A DNA stretch of 64,000 bases from Veillonella dispar (lineage in GTDB: Bacteria; Bacillota; Negativicutes; Veillonellales; Veillonellaceae): positions 2,051,001 through 2,115,000 of the forward strand of contig NZ_LR134375.1 of assembly GCF_900637515.1 (NCBI RefSeq), given 5' to 3'. The notes beneath the pieces were generated by a model that saw only the letters and a list, made by a program, of their open reading frames with translations, made no database searches and was not told the origin of the DNA. The position numbers and the translations under genes are program-made. Each line of letters opens with the position of its first letter. Position 1 is the first letter of the stretch. Shown here one piece after another: positions 52,422 through 61,712 of the stretch.

Positions 52422-54857
52422 ATGTATATATTTGACGGTGCTATGGGCACAATGCTTCAAGCTGCAGGCTTAGAAGAGGGCTATTGTCCCGAATTATTTA
52501 ACGTAGAAAAACCAGAAGTAGTAAAGAATATTCACGCCCAATACTTACAACATGGCAGTGATGTTATCACTACAAATACATTCGGTGCTTGTGGTCTTAA
52601 ATTAGAAGATTACGACTTACAAGATCGTGTAAGAGAAATTAATATTGCCGCTGTAAAGGTAGCAAAAGATGCTATTGCAGAGTTTAAACCATCTGCACGT
52701 GTAGCCGGTTCTATGGGTCCTACGGGTCGTTTCTTACAACCATTGGGCAACATGAGCTTTGACTCTATTTATGACACATACCGCGAACAAGCTGAAGCAT
52801 TGATCGAAGGTGGCGTAGATTTCATCATCATTGAAACTATCATCGACGTACAAGAAATGCGCGCCGCTTTATTAGCATCTCTTGATGCTCGTGAAGCAGC
52901 AGGAAAGACAAAAGAAGATGTACAAATCATCTGTCAATTTTCTTTCAGTGAAGACGGTCGTACTATTACAGGTACACCACCAGCAGTTGCAACTACTATC
53001 GTAGAGGCTATGGGTGCTGATATTATTGGTATTAACTGTTCCCTTGGACCTGAACAAATCACACCTCTTATTGAGGAAATTGCAAGCGTAACAAACTTGC
53101 CAATTATCTGCCAACCAAATGCAGGCATGCCTCAATTAATCAATAAACAAACTGTATTCCCACTTACAGCAGAAGAAATGGGTCCATTGATGCTTCCAAT
53201 CGTAGATGCAGGTGCAAGCTATGTAGGCGGCTGCTGTGGTACAACACCAGCTCATATTCAAGCAATTTCTGACGCTGTAAAAGCACATACACCTAAGGAA
53301 CGTGCTCACGTAGAACCTAAAACAATCATTACTAGCCGTACTAAATTGTTAGAATTAGGTCACAATACAAAACCTCTTATCATTGGTGAACGTATCAATC
53401 CTACAGGCCGTAAAGTTCTTGCTCAAGAGTTACGCGATGGCTCTTTCATCCGCGTAAAACGCGATGCTTTGGACCAAGTAGAAGCAGGTGCAGACATCCT
53501 CGACGTAAACATGGGCGTAGCTGGTATGGACCAAACTCCATTGATGGAACGTGCTATCTTCGAATTATCCATGCTCGTTGAAACTCCATTGTCCATCGAC
53601 ACATTGGATCCAGCAGCTATGGAAGTAGCTCTTAAAAACTACCCAGGTCGCGCTCTTATCAACTCCGTAAATGGGGAAGAGGAGTCCATCACTCACGTTA
53701 TGCCTTTGGCTAAACGCTATGGTGCAGCTTTACTTTGCTTGCCAATCTGCAGTGGTGATTTGCCTGAAAAAGCAGAGGACCGTGTTGCTTTAGCTGAAAG
53801 CATCGTAAATCGCGCTTATGGTTATGGTCTTCAACCACATGACTTATTACTTGATCCATTGGTATTAACACTTGCCAGCGGTGAAGATAGTGCACGTCAA
53901 ACATTGCGTACATTACAGTTATACAAAGAGAAATTTGGCTTCCCAACAGTAATGGGCTTGTCCAATATTTCCTTCGGTATGCCTCAACGTCCTTACTTGA
54001 ACGGCCAATTCTTAACAATGGCTCTTGCTTGTGGCTTAACAACACCAATTATGAATCCATTAAACTATCCAGCTAAAAAAGCGTTCGTATCTAGTACAAC
54101 ACTATTAGGCTGGGACCCAGGTTCTGCAGAGTTCATCAAAGAATACGGCTACGAAGATGAAACAAGTGCTCCTGGTAATGCTGCTCCAAAAGGTCCTGAA
54201 AAGAAATCCTTCGACAGCAATGATCCTTTAGCGAATATCCGTGCTTGTGTAGAACAAGGCGAAAAAGAAGCTATTGTTGACCTTGTGAAAAAAGCGTTGG
54301 CTGACGGCATGGACCCATTAGATATTACGAAAAAAGGCTTATCTGAAGCGATGAATGTAGTAGGGGATAAATTTGGTTCTGGTAAATTATTCTTGCCACA
54401 AGTAATGCTCGCTGCCGAAACAATGCAAGCTGCTTTCAACACTATTAAAGAAATCATTCCTGCTAGTGAAAGCTTGGATAAAGGTACAGTCGTTGTGGCA
54501 ACCGTTAAAGGCGATATCCATGATTTAGGTAAAAACATCGTAGCAGCCTTGCTTGAAAACAATGGTTACAAAATCGTCGACCTTGGCAAGGACGTTGATC
54601 CAGAGGTCATCGTTCAAGCGATTAAAGACAATAAGGCAGCTCTCGTTGGTATTTGTTCCTTGATGACTACAACAATGCCTCAAATCGACAATACTATCGC
54701 TGCTATCCGCGCTGCAGGCCTTAAAACTAAGGTTATGGTTGGTGGTGCCGTAGTTTCTCAAGACTACGCAGACCAAGCGGGCGCAGACATCTATGCTAAA
54801 GACGGTATCGCTGCCGTTAACCACGCAAATGATTACTTTGAAACATTAGAAAAATAA
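52422..54857 (+). CDS. metH: Cobalamin-dependent methionine synthase, core without reactivation domain
   Basis: 811 residues versus about 1,200 for E. coli MetH. Domains in order: homocysteine methyltransferase (1-300) with zinc ligands GINCS and GGCCGT; pterin/methyl-THF binding (about 310-560; IGERINPTGRK, DVNMG); B12 cap (about 600-680); and B12-binding domain with DIHDLG, where His700 ligates cobalt. The reactivation domain is on the separate upstream gene. Start ATG 52422 is favoured because AGGAAG lies 6 bases before; an ATG two codons upstream overlaps it. It makes methionine from homocysteine using methyl-THF from MetF downstream. Confidence 0.95.
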   Translation: MYIFDGAMGTMLQAAGLEEGYCPELFNVEKPEVVKNIHAQYLQHGSDVITTNTFGACGLKLEDYDLQDRVREINIAAVKVAKDAIAEFKPSARVAGSMGPTGRFLQPLGNMSFDSIYDTYREQAEALIEGGVDFIIIETIIDVQEMRAALLASLDAREAAGKTKEDVQIICQFSFSEDGRTITGTPPAVATTIVEAMGADIIGINCSLGPEQITPLIEEIASVTNLPIICQPNAGMPQLINKQTVFPLTAEEMGPLMLPIVDAGASYVGGCCGTTPAHIQAISDAVKAHTPKERAHVEPKTIITSRTKLLELGHNTKPLIIGERINPTGRKVLAQELRDGSFIRVKRDALDQVEAGADILDVNMGVAGMDQTPLMERAIFELSMLVETPLSIDTLDPAAMEVALKNYPGRALINSVNGEEESITHVMPLAKRYGAALLCLPICSGDLPEKAEDRVALAESIVNRAYGYGLQPHDLLLDPLVLTLASGEDSARQTLRTLQLYKEKFGFPTVMGLSNISFGMPQRPYLNGQFLTMALACGLTTPIMNPLNYPAKKAFVSSTTLLGWDPGSAEFIKEYGYEDETSAPGNAAPKGPEKKSFDSNDPLANIRACVEQGEKEAIVDLVKKALADGMDPLDITKKGLSEAMNVVGDKFGSGKLFLPQVMLAAETMQAAFNTIKEIIPASESLDKGTVVVATVKGDIHDLGKNIVAALLENNGYKIVDLGKDVDPEVIVQAIKDNKAALVGICSLMTTTMPQIDNTIAAIRAAGLKTKVMVGGAVVSQDYADQAGADIYAKDGIAAVNHANDYFETLEK

Positions 54858-54884
54858 TTTCTAATTTACATGACACAAAACAAG

Positions 54885-54956
54885 GTGAAAGCTCATCTTA
54901 AAAACTTATTTTGATGGTAAAAACCACGTAAAAGATTAAACATAATTAGCTTTCAC
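54885..54956. repeat. Inverted pair of GGTGAAAGCT words between metH and metF
   Basis: GGTGAAAGCT at 54884-54893 and its complement AGCTTTCACC at 54948-54957, 54 bases apart with AT-rich sequence between. One of several inverted pairs of the same word in the window. Confidence 0.75.
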
Positions 54957-54982
54957 CATATGTATAGATCAAGAGGTACATG

Positions 54983-55840
54983 ATGACATTAAGAGAGAAA
55001 CATCAACAAGGGAAGTTCACCATCACTGTTGAATTAGACCCACCAAAGAGCAGTTCTGCTCAAAAAGTATTCGACCAAGCAGCGCGTTTAAAAGGTAAGG
55101 TTGACGCTATTAACATCGCTGACAGCCCTATGTCCAAAATGCGTATGAGCCCAATTTCCTTGTCTTATTTGTTACAACACAATAAAGATATCGAAACTAT
55201 CTTCCACCTTACATGCCGCGATCGTAATATCATCGGCTTGCAATCCGAATTACTTGGTGCTGCAGCACTTGGCGTAAATAATATCTTAACCCTTACTGGT
55301 GACAAACCAGATAATGGGGACCATCCATTTGCACAATCCGTATTCGAAGTAGACTGCATGGGTTTACTAAATATCGCTAAAACTTTGAATTCTGGCAAAG
55401 ACTTGGCAGGTAACGACTTAGACGAGCCTACAAACTTCTACATCGGTGCTACTGGTAACCCTGGTGCTCCAGATTTAGAAATCGAACGTCAAAAATTGGC
55501 TGCTAAAATTAAAAATGGTGCGCATTTCGTACAAACACAACCAATTTACGATTTAGAACAAGCAAAACGCTACATCGATAAAATGTCTGAGTTCGATGTG
55601 CCTATTATGCTCGGTTTAATTCCACTTAAAAGCTTCAAAATGGCCACATACCTACACGAAAAAGTGCCTGGGATCAACCTTACACAAGAAATCCTAGACC
55701 GCGTAGAAAAGGGTGGTAAAGAAGCGGGTACAGAAATCGCTATCGAAACATTGGAACAAATCAAAAAAATCGCTGCAGGCGTACATATTATGCCTTTAAA
55801 CGATATCGATACAACATTACACATCATTGACCACGTATAA
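54983..55840 (+). CDS. metF: Methylenetetrahydrofolate reductase
   Basis: 285 residues, a normal size. FITVELDPPKSSS opens the barrel; SPMSKMRMSP, ILTLTGDKPDNGDHP (with the conserved Thr-Gly-Asp) and FVQTQPIYDLEQAKRY are typical of MetF. It reduces methylene-THF to methyl-THF for MetH, with FAD. The ATG at 54983 (six bases after AGAGG) is preferred over the ATG at 54980. It follows metH after 125 bases and is probably in the same operon. No C-terminal regulatory part as in eukaryotes. Its stop is followed by a conserved-loop hairpin. Confidence 0.94.
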   Translation: MTLREKHQQGKFTITVELDPPKSSSAQKVFDQAARLKGKVDAINIADSPMSKMRMSPISLSYLLQHNKDIETIFHLTCRDRNIIGLQSELLGAAALGVNNILTLTGDKPDNGDHPFAQSVFEVDCMGLLNIAKTLNSGKDLAGNDLDEPTNFYIGATGNPGAPDLEIERQKLAAKIKNGAHFVQTQPIYDLEQAKRYIDKMSEFDVPIMLGLIPLKSFKMATYLHEKVPGINLTQEILDRVEKGGKEAGTEIAIETLEQIKKIAAGVHIMPLNDIDTTLHIIDHV

Positions 55841-55861
55841 GACGTCATAAAATGATTATAG

Positions 55862-55916
55862 AACACCTTTCCCACGGCCTCCAAAGCGAGCTAAGTCGTC
55901 CTTAGGGAAAGGTGTT
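55862..55916 (+). terminator. Hairpin with conserved loop after metF
   Basis: Perfect 12-base stem AACACCTTTCCC / GGGAAAGGTGTT, then TTATTTT. The loop, in metF sense, reads GGCCTCCAAAGCGAG followed by CTAAGTCGTCC, the same as at 32774 and 33452. Confidence 0.82.
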
Positions 55917-55944
55917 TATTTTATTTAATAAGCCTAGAGAAAAA

Positions 55945-55980
55945 GAAAAAGGATGCAAATCATAGATTTGCATCCTTTAT
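55945..55980 (-). terminator. Terminator of rsmG
   Basis: Stem GGATGCAAATC / GATTTGCATCC with a three-base loop and T-rich flank on the - strand, 8 bases past the stop at 55988. Confidence 0.85.
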
Positions 55981-55987
55981 TCATACA

Positions 55988-56740
55988 TTAGATTAATGGC
56001 TTATCTTTAATTTCTTTTGGTTTACGTGGGTATTGTTTAGGTGTTTTACCTGTTTTCTTAATGTACAGGATTGCCCGTTTATCATCCAAAGTTGGAAGTG
56101 TAACAGTACGTACTTCTTCAATCTTAGCTTTCAATGTGCTAAGGGCTTTATTGGATTCTCCCACTTCTTCTTCGTAGATGGCGCCTTTTAAAGCAATAAC
56201 GTAGCCACCTTCTTTTACATATGGTACAGTCCATTCTAACAGAATAGGTAATCTCGCTACTGCACGGCTCGTAGCAATATCGAAGCTTTCACGGTAATCT
56301 TGATGACTAAGATCCTCTGCACGGCCATGTAAAGTAGTACAGTTCGTCAATTGTAGCTCATCCATAATGGATTCAAGGAAGGTAAGACGTTTTTTCAAAG
56401 AATCAAACAACGTAACCTTTAGACTACGGTCGTAGATGGCCAATGGAATGCCCGGGAAACCAGCTCCAGTACCAACGTCAATAATGGACATACCAGATTT
56501 AATGATATGTGGGTCATAGCAGGAGAGGGAGTCGATCATGTGTTTAACCACAACCTCTTTCATGTCTGTAATACCCGTGAGGTTGAGATATTTATTTGTT
56601 TCAATCATGCGCGCATAATACACGTAAAAGTCTTTTGCTTGCTCTTCTGTACAAAGCAAACCAAATTGGCTCATTTGCTCCATCATATATGAAACAAATT
56701 CAGACTCAGGTGCAATAGGCACATCGTATTTTTCTTTCAT
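55988..56740 (-). CDS. rsmG: 16S rRNA (guanine-N7) methyltransferase G
   Basis: 250 residues. SAM-binding motif SIIDVGTGAGFPGIPLAI, then KVTLFDSLKKRLTFLESI and TSRAVARLPILLEWTVPYVK, as in RsmG (GidB). It methylates G527 of 16S rRNA; loss in other species gives low-level streptomycin resistance. AGGAGTACTT precedes the ATG. The C-terminal tail is Lys/Pro rich (KTGKTPKQYPRKPKEIKDKP). Separated from mnmG by a vapBC pair on the other strand. Confidence 0.95.
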   Translation of the reverse strand: MKEKYDVPIAPESEFVSYMMEQMSQFGLLCTEEQAKDFYVYYARMIETNKYLNLTGITDMKEVVVKHMIDSLSCYDPHIIKSGMSIIDVGTGAGFPGIPLAIYDRSLKVTLFDSLKKRLTFLESIMDELQLTNCTTLHGRAEDLSHQDYRESFDIATSRAVARLPILLEWTVPYVKEGGYVIALKGAIYEEEVGESNKALSTLKAKIEEVRTVTLPTLDDKRAILYIKKTGKTPKQYPRKPKEIKDKPLI

Positions 56741-57437
56741 AAGTACTCCTAATGAATTATCCGATATTTATATGCTAGTAAAAGTAATCGACACATAGCT
56801 AGAAAATCTCATGTCATATGGTAAATCATATTAACAATATATAAGTTATAAGAATAGTATTTCTTATTTCAAAGGCTATAAAACTCAAAAATTTGCGTTC
56901 TACGCCGTTTTTAATCTATTTTATATAAGTTTATATATAAAAACTTATATAACGACTATACAAGCGAAATATTTAAGTCATTTTTCTTTATATTATAGCA
57001 TATTCTCAATTAATTCTCATTTAAACAGATATATTTCCTAAAAATACCATCTAAACATAGGGTAGAAGAGGTATTAACCAACTATTATCATTTAAATAAC
57101 AATATTGAGAAATCGGTCCATCTTTTTAACCTATTTTGTTAACCTTTTACAATATCTATTTTCAATTTCATCATTCATCTTTTCAGCAACTTCATTTCAC
57201 AGTTTATTTCTAATTTATCACCATGAACTTTTCTTCACTTACAAAATATTTTGTCTATTCTGAATGAACACTCAATGTATTTCTCTAGTGTACATATTTT
57301 AACTGCAGAATACTATTTATTTTATAAATATCCATATAAATATACATACTAGCTTTTTAATAATATGTATACAAAATTACATCTTGTTAAAATATATATC
57401 AAGGTATATACTTTTTATTAATAAGGAGGTGATATGT
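56741..57437. other. AT-rich region between rsmG and vapB
   Basis: About 700 bases with no gene. A perfect AT palindrome TATATAAGTTT / AAACTTATATA (56922-56951) is the clearest structure. The region flanks the inserted vapBC pair and is richer in A and T than the neighbouring housekeeping genes. No direct repeats marking an insertion were found by eye. Confidence 0.5.
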
Positions 57438-57668
57438 ATGACCACAGCAAAGCTATTTGAAAATGGCCGTAGCCAGGCTGTACGATTACCAAAGGAATTT
57501 CGATTTAATGGTGATGAAGTAATCATCAACAAAATAGGGAATGTAGTCTTACTTATGCCAAAAGATGATGAATGGGCGGGATTTGTAGCTGGTTTATCAT
57601 TATTTACAGATGATTTTATGTGTAACGGACGGGAAGATATTGATCATCAGGAGCGTGAAGCCTTATGA
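57438..57668 (+). CDS. vapB: VapB-type antitoxin (AbrB/SpoVT fold)
   Basis: 76 residues. The N-terminal swapped-hairpin DNA-binding domain is clear: MTTAKLFENGRSQAVRLPKE, then FRFNGDEVIINKIGNVVLL. The C-terminus (LFTDDFMCNGREDIDHQE) would block the toxin. AAGGAGGTGATATGT precedes the ATG at 57438; an 18-codon extension upstream lacks a ribosome site. It overlaps vapC by four bases (ATGA). The pair is transcribed against the surrounding rsmG-mnmG genes. Confidence 0.92.
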   Translation: MTTAKLFENGRSQAVRLPKEFRFNGDEVIINKIGNVVLLMPKDDEWAGFVAGLSLFTDDFMCNGREDIDHQEREAL

Positions 57669-58075
57669 AGTATATGTTAGATACTAATATATGTATTTAT
57701 GCTATCAAACAAGAGCCAGAAGTTGTACTACAGAAAATATTGAAACATCATCCTTCAGATATATGTATTTCATCAATTACATATGCTGAACTAATGCATG
57801 GTGTAGAAAAAAGCCAATCAAAAGATAAAAATAGATTAGCTTTAACACTTTTATTATCACCTATACAGATTATTGATTTCGATAGTCACGCTGCTGAAGA
57901 GTATGGAAAAATAAAAGCTGATTTACAATCACAAGGAAAAATTATTGGTCCTATGGATTTACTCATTGCTAGTCATGCAAAATCAAAGGGTCTTACTATC
58001 GTTACTAACAATACAAAAGAGTTTAAAAGAGTTAATCAATTAGAAGTGGAAGATTGGTCTAAACCATTAAGCTAA
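57665..58075 (+). CDS. vapC: VapC-type toxin, PIN domain ribonuclease
   Basis: 136 residues. PIN-domain acidic residues are all present: Asp6 (MLDTNICIYA), Glu42 (TYAELMHG), Asp98 (GPMDLLIASHA), and the NN pair in TIVTNNTKEF (115-116). VapC toxins cut initiator tRNA or rRNA when VapB is lost. No defect seen, so it should be active. A strong terminator follows directly. Translationally coupled to vapB. Confidence 0.93.
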   Translation: MKYMLDTNICIYAIKQEPEVVLQKILKHHPSDICISSITYAELMHGVEKSQSKDKNRLALTLLLSPIQIIDFDSHAAEEYGKIKADLQSQGKIIGPMDLLIASHAKSKGLTIVTNNTKEFKRVNQLEVEDWSKPLS

Positions 58076-58097
58076 TTCAACCTATTAAGTATTTACT

Positions 58098-58135
58098 AAA
58101 AAAGCTAGTTAATCATAGGATTAACTAGCTTTTTT
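58098..58135. terminator. Bidirectional terminator between vapC and mnmG
   Basis: Perfect stem AAAAAAGCTAGTTAATC / GATTAACTAGCTTTTTT with a four-base loop; serves vapC and possibly the convergent mnmG. Confidence 0.9.
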
Positions 58136-58152
58136 GTATGTTATCACATATT

Positions 58153-60024
58153 TTATTTGCTTCGATTGTATTGTTCTAATTGGATCAATAGAACAGATAC
58201 GTCCGCTGGGGATACGCCAGAGATACGGCTTGCTTGGCCGATGGAGTGAGGGCGGATTTTATTGAGCTTTTGTTGAGCTTCAAGAGAAATGCCCTTAATT
58301 TGTGTATAGTCCCATTCTTTTGGAAGAATTTTTTCTTCTAGTTTGCGAACCTTATCAACTTGGTCCATTTGCTTTTTGATATAACCTTCGTAAGTAATGG
58401 AGATATCAACAGCTTCTTCAACATCAGGAGTATAGCGTTTTAAACCAAATGCATCGGCTACGATAGCGTAGGAGAGTTCATTACGTTTTACTAAATCATA
58501 AGCGTGAATACCTGTTCTAATAGGTGCTGTACCTAAACTTTCAAGCAAAGCTTGTGTTTCTTTGGATGGATTTACAGGTGTATTTCGTAACATATCCATC
58601 GCTTCTTCGATAGCAGCTTTCTTAGCTGTGAATTTAGCCCAACGATCGTCTTTTACAAGACCGATAGCACGGCCTTTTTCAGTAAGACGCATGTCCGCGT
58701 TGTCTTGACGAAGCAACAAACGATATTCACTGCGGCTCGTCATCATGCGGTACGGTTCGTTTGTACCTTTTGTTACGAGATCATCGATAAGAACACCGAT
58801 GTATGCTTCAGAGCGAGCAAGGATAAACGGTTCTTTACCTTCAAGCCACAATGCCGCATTAATACCAGCCATGAGGCCTTGAGCAGCCGCTTCTTCATAG
58901 CCAGATGTACCATTGGCTTGACCAGCAGAGTAGAGGCCTTCAATATGTTTCACTTGAAGGGCTGGTGTCAATTGTGTTGGGTTCAAGCAATCGTATTCAA
59001 TCGCATACGCTGGGCGCATGATTTCTACATTTTCAAGGCCTGGAATAGTACGAAGAAACGCGTATTGTACGTCCATAGGAAGGGATGTACTCATACCTTG
59101 TACGTACATTTCATTTGTGCCTGTACCTTCTGGTTCTACGAATAATTGATGGCGTTCTTTATCGGCAAAGCGCACTACTTTATCTTCGATAGAAGGGCAG
59201 TAACGAGGGCCTACACCTTCGATTTTACCGCTATACATTGGAGCGCGGTGAATATTGCTCGTAATAATTTCGTGCGTTTCTTTGTTAGTATAGGTCAACC
59301 AACATACATCTTCATTACGGTTGATCCATTCATCCATGAAGGAGAAGGAGTGGTGATGTGTATCGCCTTCTTGAACCTCCATGTTTTCAAGGTTAAGAGT
59401 TCGTTTATCTACACGAGCTGGCGTACCAGTCTTAAAGCGCATCAACTCAATGCCATTATCGAGCAAGGATTGAGAAAAGTGTTCCGCTACGCGTTGACCA
59501 TTTGGGCCACCTACGTAGTCGATGTCGCCGATGAGGATTTTACCTTTCAAATAGGTACCTGTACAAAGAACGACAGCTTTAGCACCATAGAATTCGCCAA
59601 GCTCTGTAACGATACCTGTTACCTTGCCATCCTCAACCTTAAGCTCCGTCACCATGATTTGCTTAACATTAAGGTTCTCCGTATTTTCAATGGTTTGTTT
59701 CATCAAATGTTGGTATTTGATTTTATCCGATTGGCAACGCAAGGAATGAACGGCAGGGCCTTTACCCATATTGAGCATACGCATTTGAATAGCCGTAGCA
59801 TCCGCATTGATACCCATTTGACCGCCTAAAGCATCAAGCTCATAAACAAGATGGCTTTTACCAGGACCACCAACGGCAGGATTACATGGCATAAGCGCAA
59901 TATTATCTAAACTGATGGTCGCCATCAATGTGCGATGACCCATGCGGGCAGCGGCGAGAGCCGCCTCACAACCAGCATGACCACCACCGATGACGATGAC
60001 ATCATAATTATCTACTGTGTACAT
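58153..60024 (-). CDS. mnmG: tRNA U34 carboxymethylaminomethyl-modifying enzyme, FAD subunit
   Basis: 623 residues. FAD-binding [17 protein letters not shown] at the N-terminus, [29 protein letters not shown], and the second nucleotide motif [17 protein letters not shown]. With MnmE it modifies U34 of certain tRNAs for correct wobble reading. Start ATG at 60024 has only a weak ribosome site, so translation may depend on mnmE upstream. Order mnmE-mnmG is standard near the origin. Confidence 0.96.
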   Translation of the reverse strand: MYTVDNYDVIVIGGGHAGCEAALAAARMGHRTLMATISLDNIALMPCNPAVGGPGKSHLVYELDALGGQMGINADATAIQMRMLNMGKGPAVHSLRCQSDKIKYQHLMKQTIENTENLNVKQIMVTELKVEDGKVTGIVTELGEFYGAKAVVLCTGTYLKGKILIGDIDYVGGPNGQRVAEHFSQSLLDNGIELMRFKTGTPARVDKRTLNLENMEVQEGDTHHHSFSFMDEWINRNEDVCWLTYTNKETHEIITSNIHRAPMYSGKIEGVGPRYCPSIEDKVVRFADKERHQLFVEPEGTGTNEMYVQGMSTSLPMDVQYAFLRTIPGLENVEIMRPAYAIEYDCLNPTQLTPALQVKHIEGLYSAGQANGTSGYEEAAAQGLMAGINAALWLEGKEPFILARSEAYIGVLIDDLVTKGTNEPYRMMTSRSEYRLLLRQDNADMRLTEKGRAIGLVKDDRWAKFTAKKAAIEEAMDMLRNTPVNPSKETQALLESLGTAPIRTGIHAYDLVKRNELSYAIVADAFGLKRYTPDVEEAVDISITYEGYIKKQMDQVDKVRKLEEKILPKEWDYTQIKGISLEAQQKLNKIRPHSIGQASRISGVSPADVSVLLIQLEQYNRSK

Positions 60025-60137
60025 ATCAATTGAATTCCTTATATTTGTTACTTATCTTATTGTGAAAGTATATTTTATTCAAAACTACGAGGCAAAATAT
60101 CTCAGGGTCCAGTTCCTCACTGTGAATTTTCTTTGGG

Positions 60138-61523
60138 TTATTTGCCAAGGCAGAAACGACTGAATAGTTCGTCGATCATGCTTTCACGGATGGTGTCGCC
60201 TGTGATGTCGCCTAGTAGTTCCCAGGCGCTGCGCAGGTCGGTAGCTACAAAGTCTACTGGCATGCCCATGTCGATGGAGGAGAGGGCTTGTTCAACTTGA
60301 GCCTTCGCTTGTTCCATGAGGCTGATGTGGCGCACGTTACTGATCATGGCGCTGTTGTCTTGTTTTACGCGACCGCCGTAGACGAGTTCTTGCACCCATT
60401 TGGAGAGAACTGCAGAGCCTTCGCCTTCTTTAGCACTGATGCGTTCGATAGCCGTAAAATTTCCGTGTTCTTTAATATGTTCGTCTGTAACGACTTGTGC
60501 CATATCGGACTTATTGAGGAGTACGATAGTATTCAAACCGCTCACAGAGGTCAAAATTTCGATTTCTTCAGGGGTTAATGGAGTAGACCCGTCGATAACG
60601 CAGAGCACGATGTCTGCTTTGTTGATATAATCACGAGCACGCTCTACACCGAGGGCTTCTACCGTATCTTGAGTATCGCGAATACCTGCCGTATCGATGA
60701 GGCGCAGAGAAATGCCTTCTACAGTCATATATTCTTCAATACTGTCCCGCGTCGTACCAGGAATATCCGTTACAATGGCGCGGTTTTCACGCAAGAGAGC
60801 GTTCATAAGGCTCGATTTACCTGCGTTCGGACGACCTACAATAACCGTCGTAATACCATCGCGAATGAGTCGTCCTGTATTCGCTGTGGACAAGAGATCA
60901 TCCATAGCTTTCAAAATAGGCTCTAGCTGTTCACGAACCTCTTGGCTCGTTACATCCTCAATATCCTCTTCAGGATAGTCGATAGTTACCTCTAAATGGG
61001 CAATCATAGCGATGAGCTGTTCACGCACATCTTTTACAAAGGATGAAACGGTCCCATCTAGCTGCGATACAGCGAGGGAGAGGGAGTCCTCCGTTTTTGC
61101 TTCAATAATATCAATAATCGCCTCTGCTTGGGTGAGGTCGATGCGTCCGTTCATAAAGGCGCGCTTCGTAAATTCGCCGGCTTCGGCCATGCGCACATCG
61201 TGATTTACGAGCAATTTCAGAATTTGTCGAACCGGCACAATACCGCCGTGACACTGAATTTCTACTACATCCTCTGCCGTGTAGGAATGAGGGCCTTTCA
61301 TTAATAATACAAGAACCTCGTCGATGGTCTTGTTCGTTCCGGGATCCACAATGGTCCCATATTGTATCGTTCTATTTTGGCGGTCCATCAAAGGAACGGT
61401 GCCAGCGCTCTTGAACAGGCTATTTACAATAGGAAAACTATCCTTGCCGCTGACCCGAATAATACCAACCCCGCCGATACCGGGCGGCGTCGCAATGGCC
61501 GCTATTGTATCATCTATATACAT
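60138..61523 (-). CDS. mnmE: tRNA modification GTPase MnmE
   Basis: 461 residues. N-terminal THF-binding domain (DTIAAIATPPGIGGVGIIRV), helical domain, inserted GTPase with GRPNAGKSS, DIPGTTRD, DTAG and NKSD, and the C-terminal CLGK with the Cys (FCLGK) that is conserved in the family. It works with MnmG on tRNA U34. GGAGATATGT precedes the ATG. Full length with no defect seen. A GCTTTCAC word lies near the 3' end (60181). Confidence 0.96.
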   Translation of the reverse strand: MYIDDTIAAIATPPGIGGVGIIRVSGKDSFPIVNSLFKSAGTVPLMDRQNRTIQYGTIVDPGTNKTIDEVLVLLMKGPHSYTAEDVVEIQCHGGIVPVRQILKLLVNHDVRMAEAGEFTKRAFMNGRIDLTQAEAIIDIIEAKTEDSLSLAVSQLDGTVSSFVKDVREQLIAMIAHLEVTIDYPEEDIEDVTSQEVREQLEPILKAMDDLLSTANTGRLIRDGITTVIVGRPNAGKSSLMNALLRENRAIVTDIPGTTRDSIEEYMTVEGISLRLIDTAGIRDTQDTVEALGVERARDYINKADIVLCVIDGSTPLTPEEIEILTSVSGLNTIVLLNKSDMAQVVTDEHIKEHGNFTAIERISAKEGEGSAVLSKWVQELVYGGRVKQDNSAMISNVRHISLMEQAKAQVEQALSSIDMGMPVDFVATDLRSAWELLGDITGDTIRESMIDELFSRFCLGK

Positions 61524-61579
61524 ACATATCTCCGTATTTCGATTATCTAGTATTTGCTTTTGTATATGTTCTTCGCCTG

Positions 61580-61636
61580 TGAAAGTTAAACTAAACTAAT
61601 CTTTGCATGCGAAGATTAACTTAGGTTAGCTTTCAC
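61580..61636. repeat. 57-base near-palindrome made of two GTGAAAG words
   Basis: GTGAAAGTTAAACTAAACTA, then ATCTTTGCATGCGAAGAT, then TAACTTAGGTTAGCTTTCAC: almost fully self-complementary around a central GCATGC. It lies between jag and mnmE, past the jag stop. It could be a terminator without a T-run, or a pair of uptake-like words in inverted arrangement. Confidence 0.75.
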
Positions 61637-61712
61637 CATAACCTAAAGAATAAAGAGGACAGCCCTCAAGCAACCGATAACCTCAGTTACTTGAAAGCTG
61701 CACCACTATATT

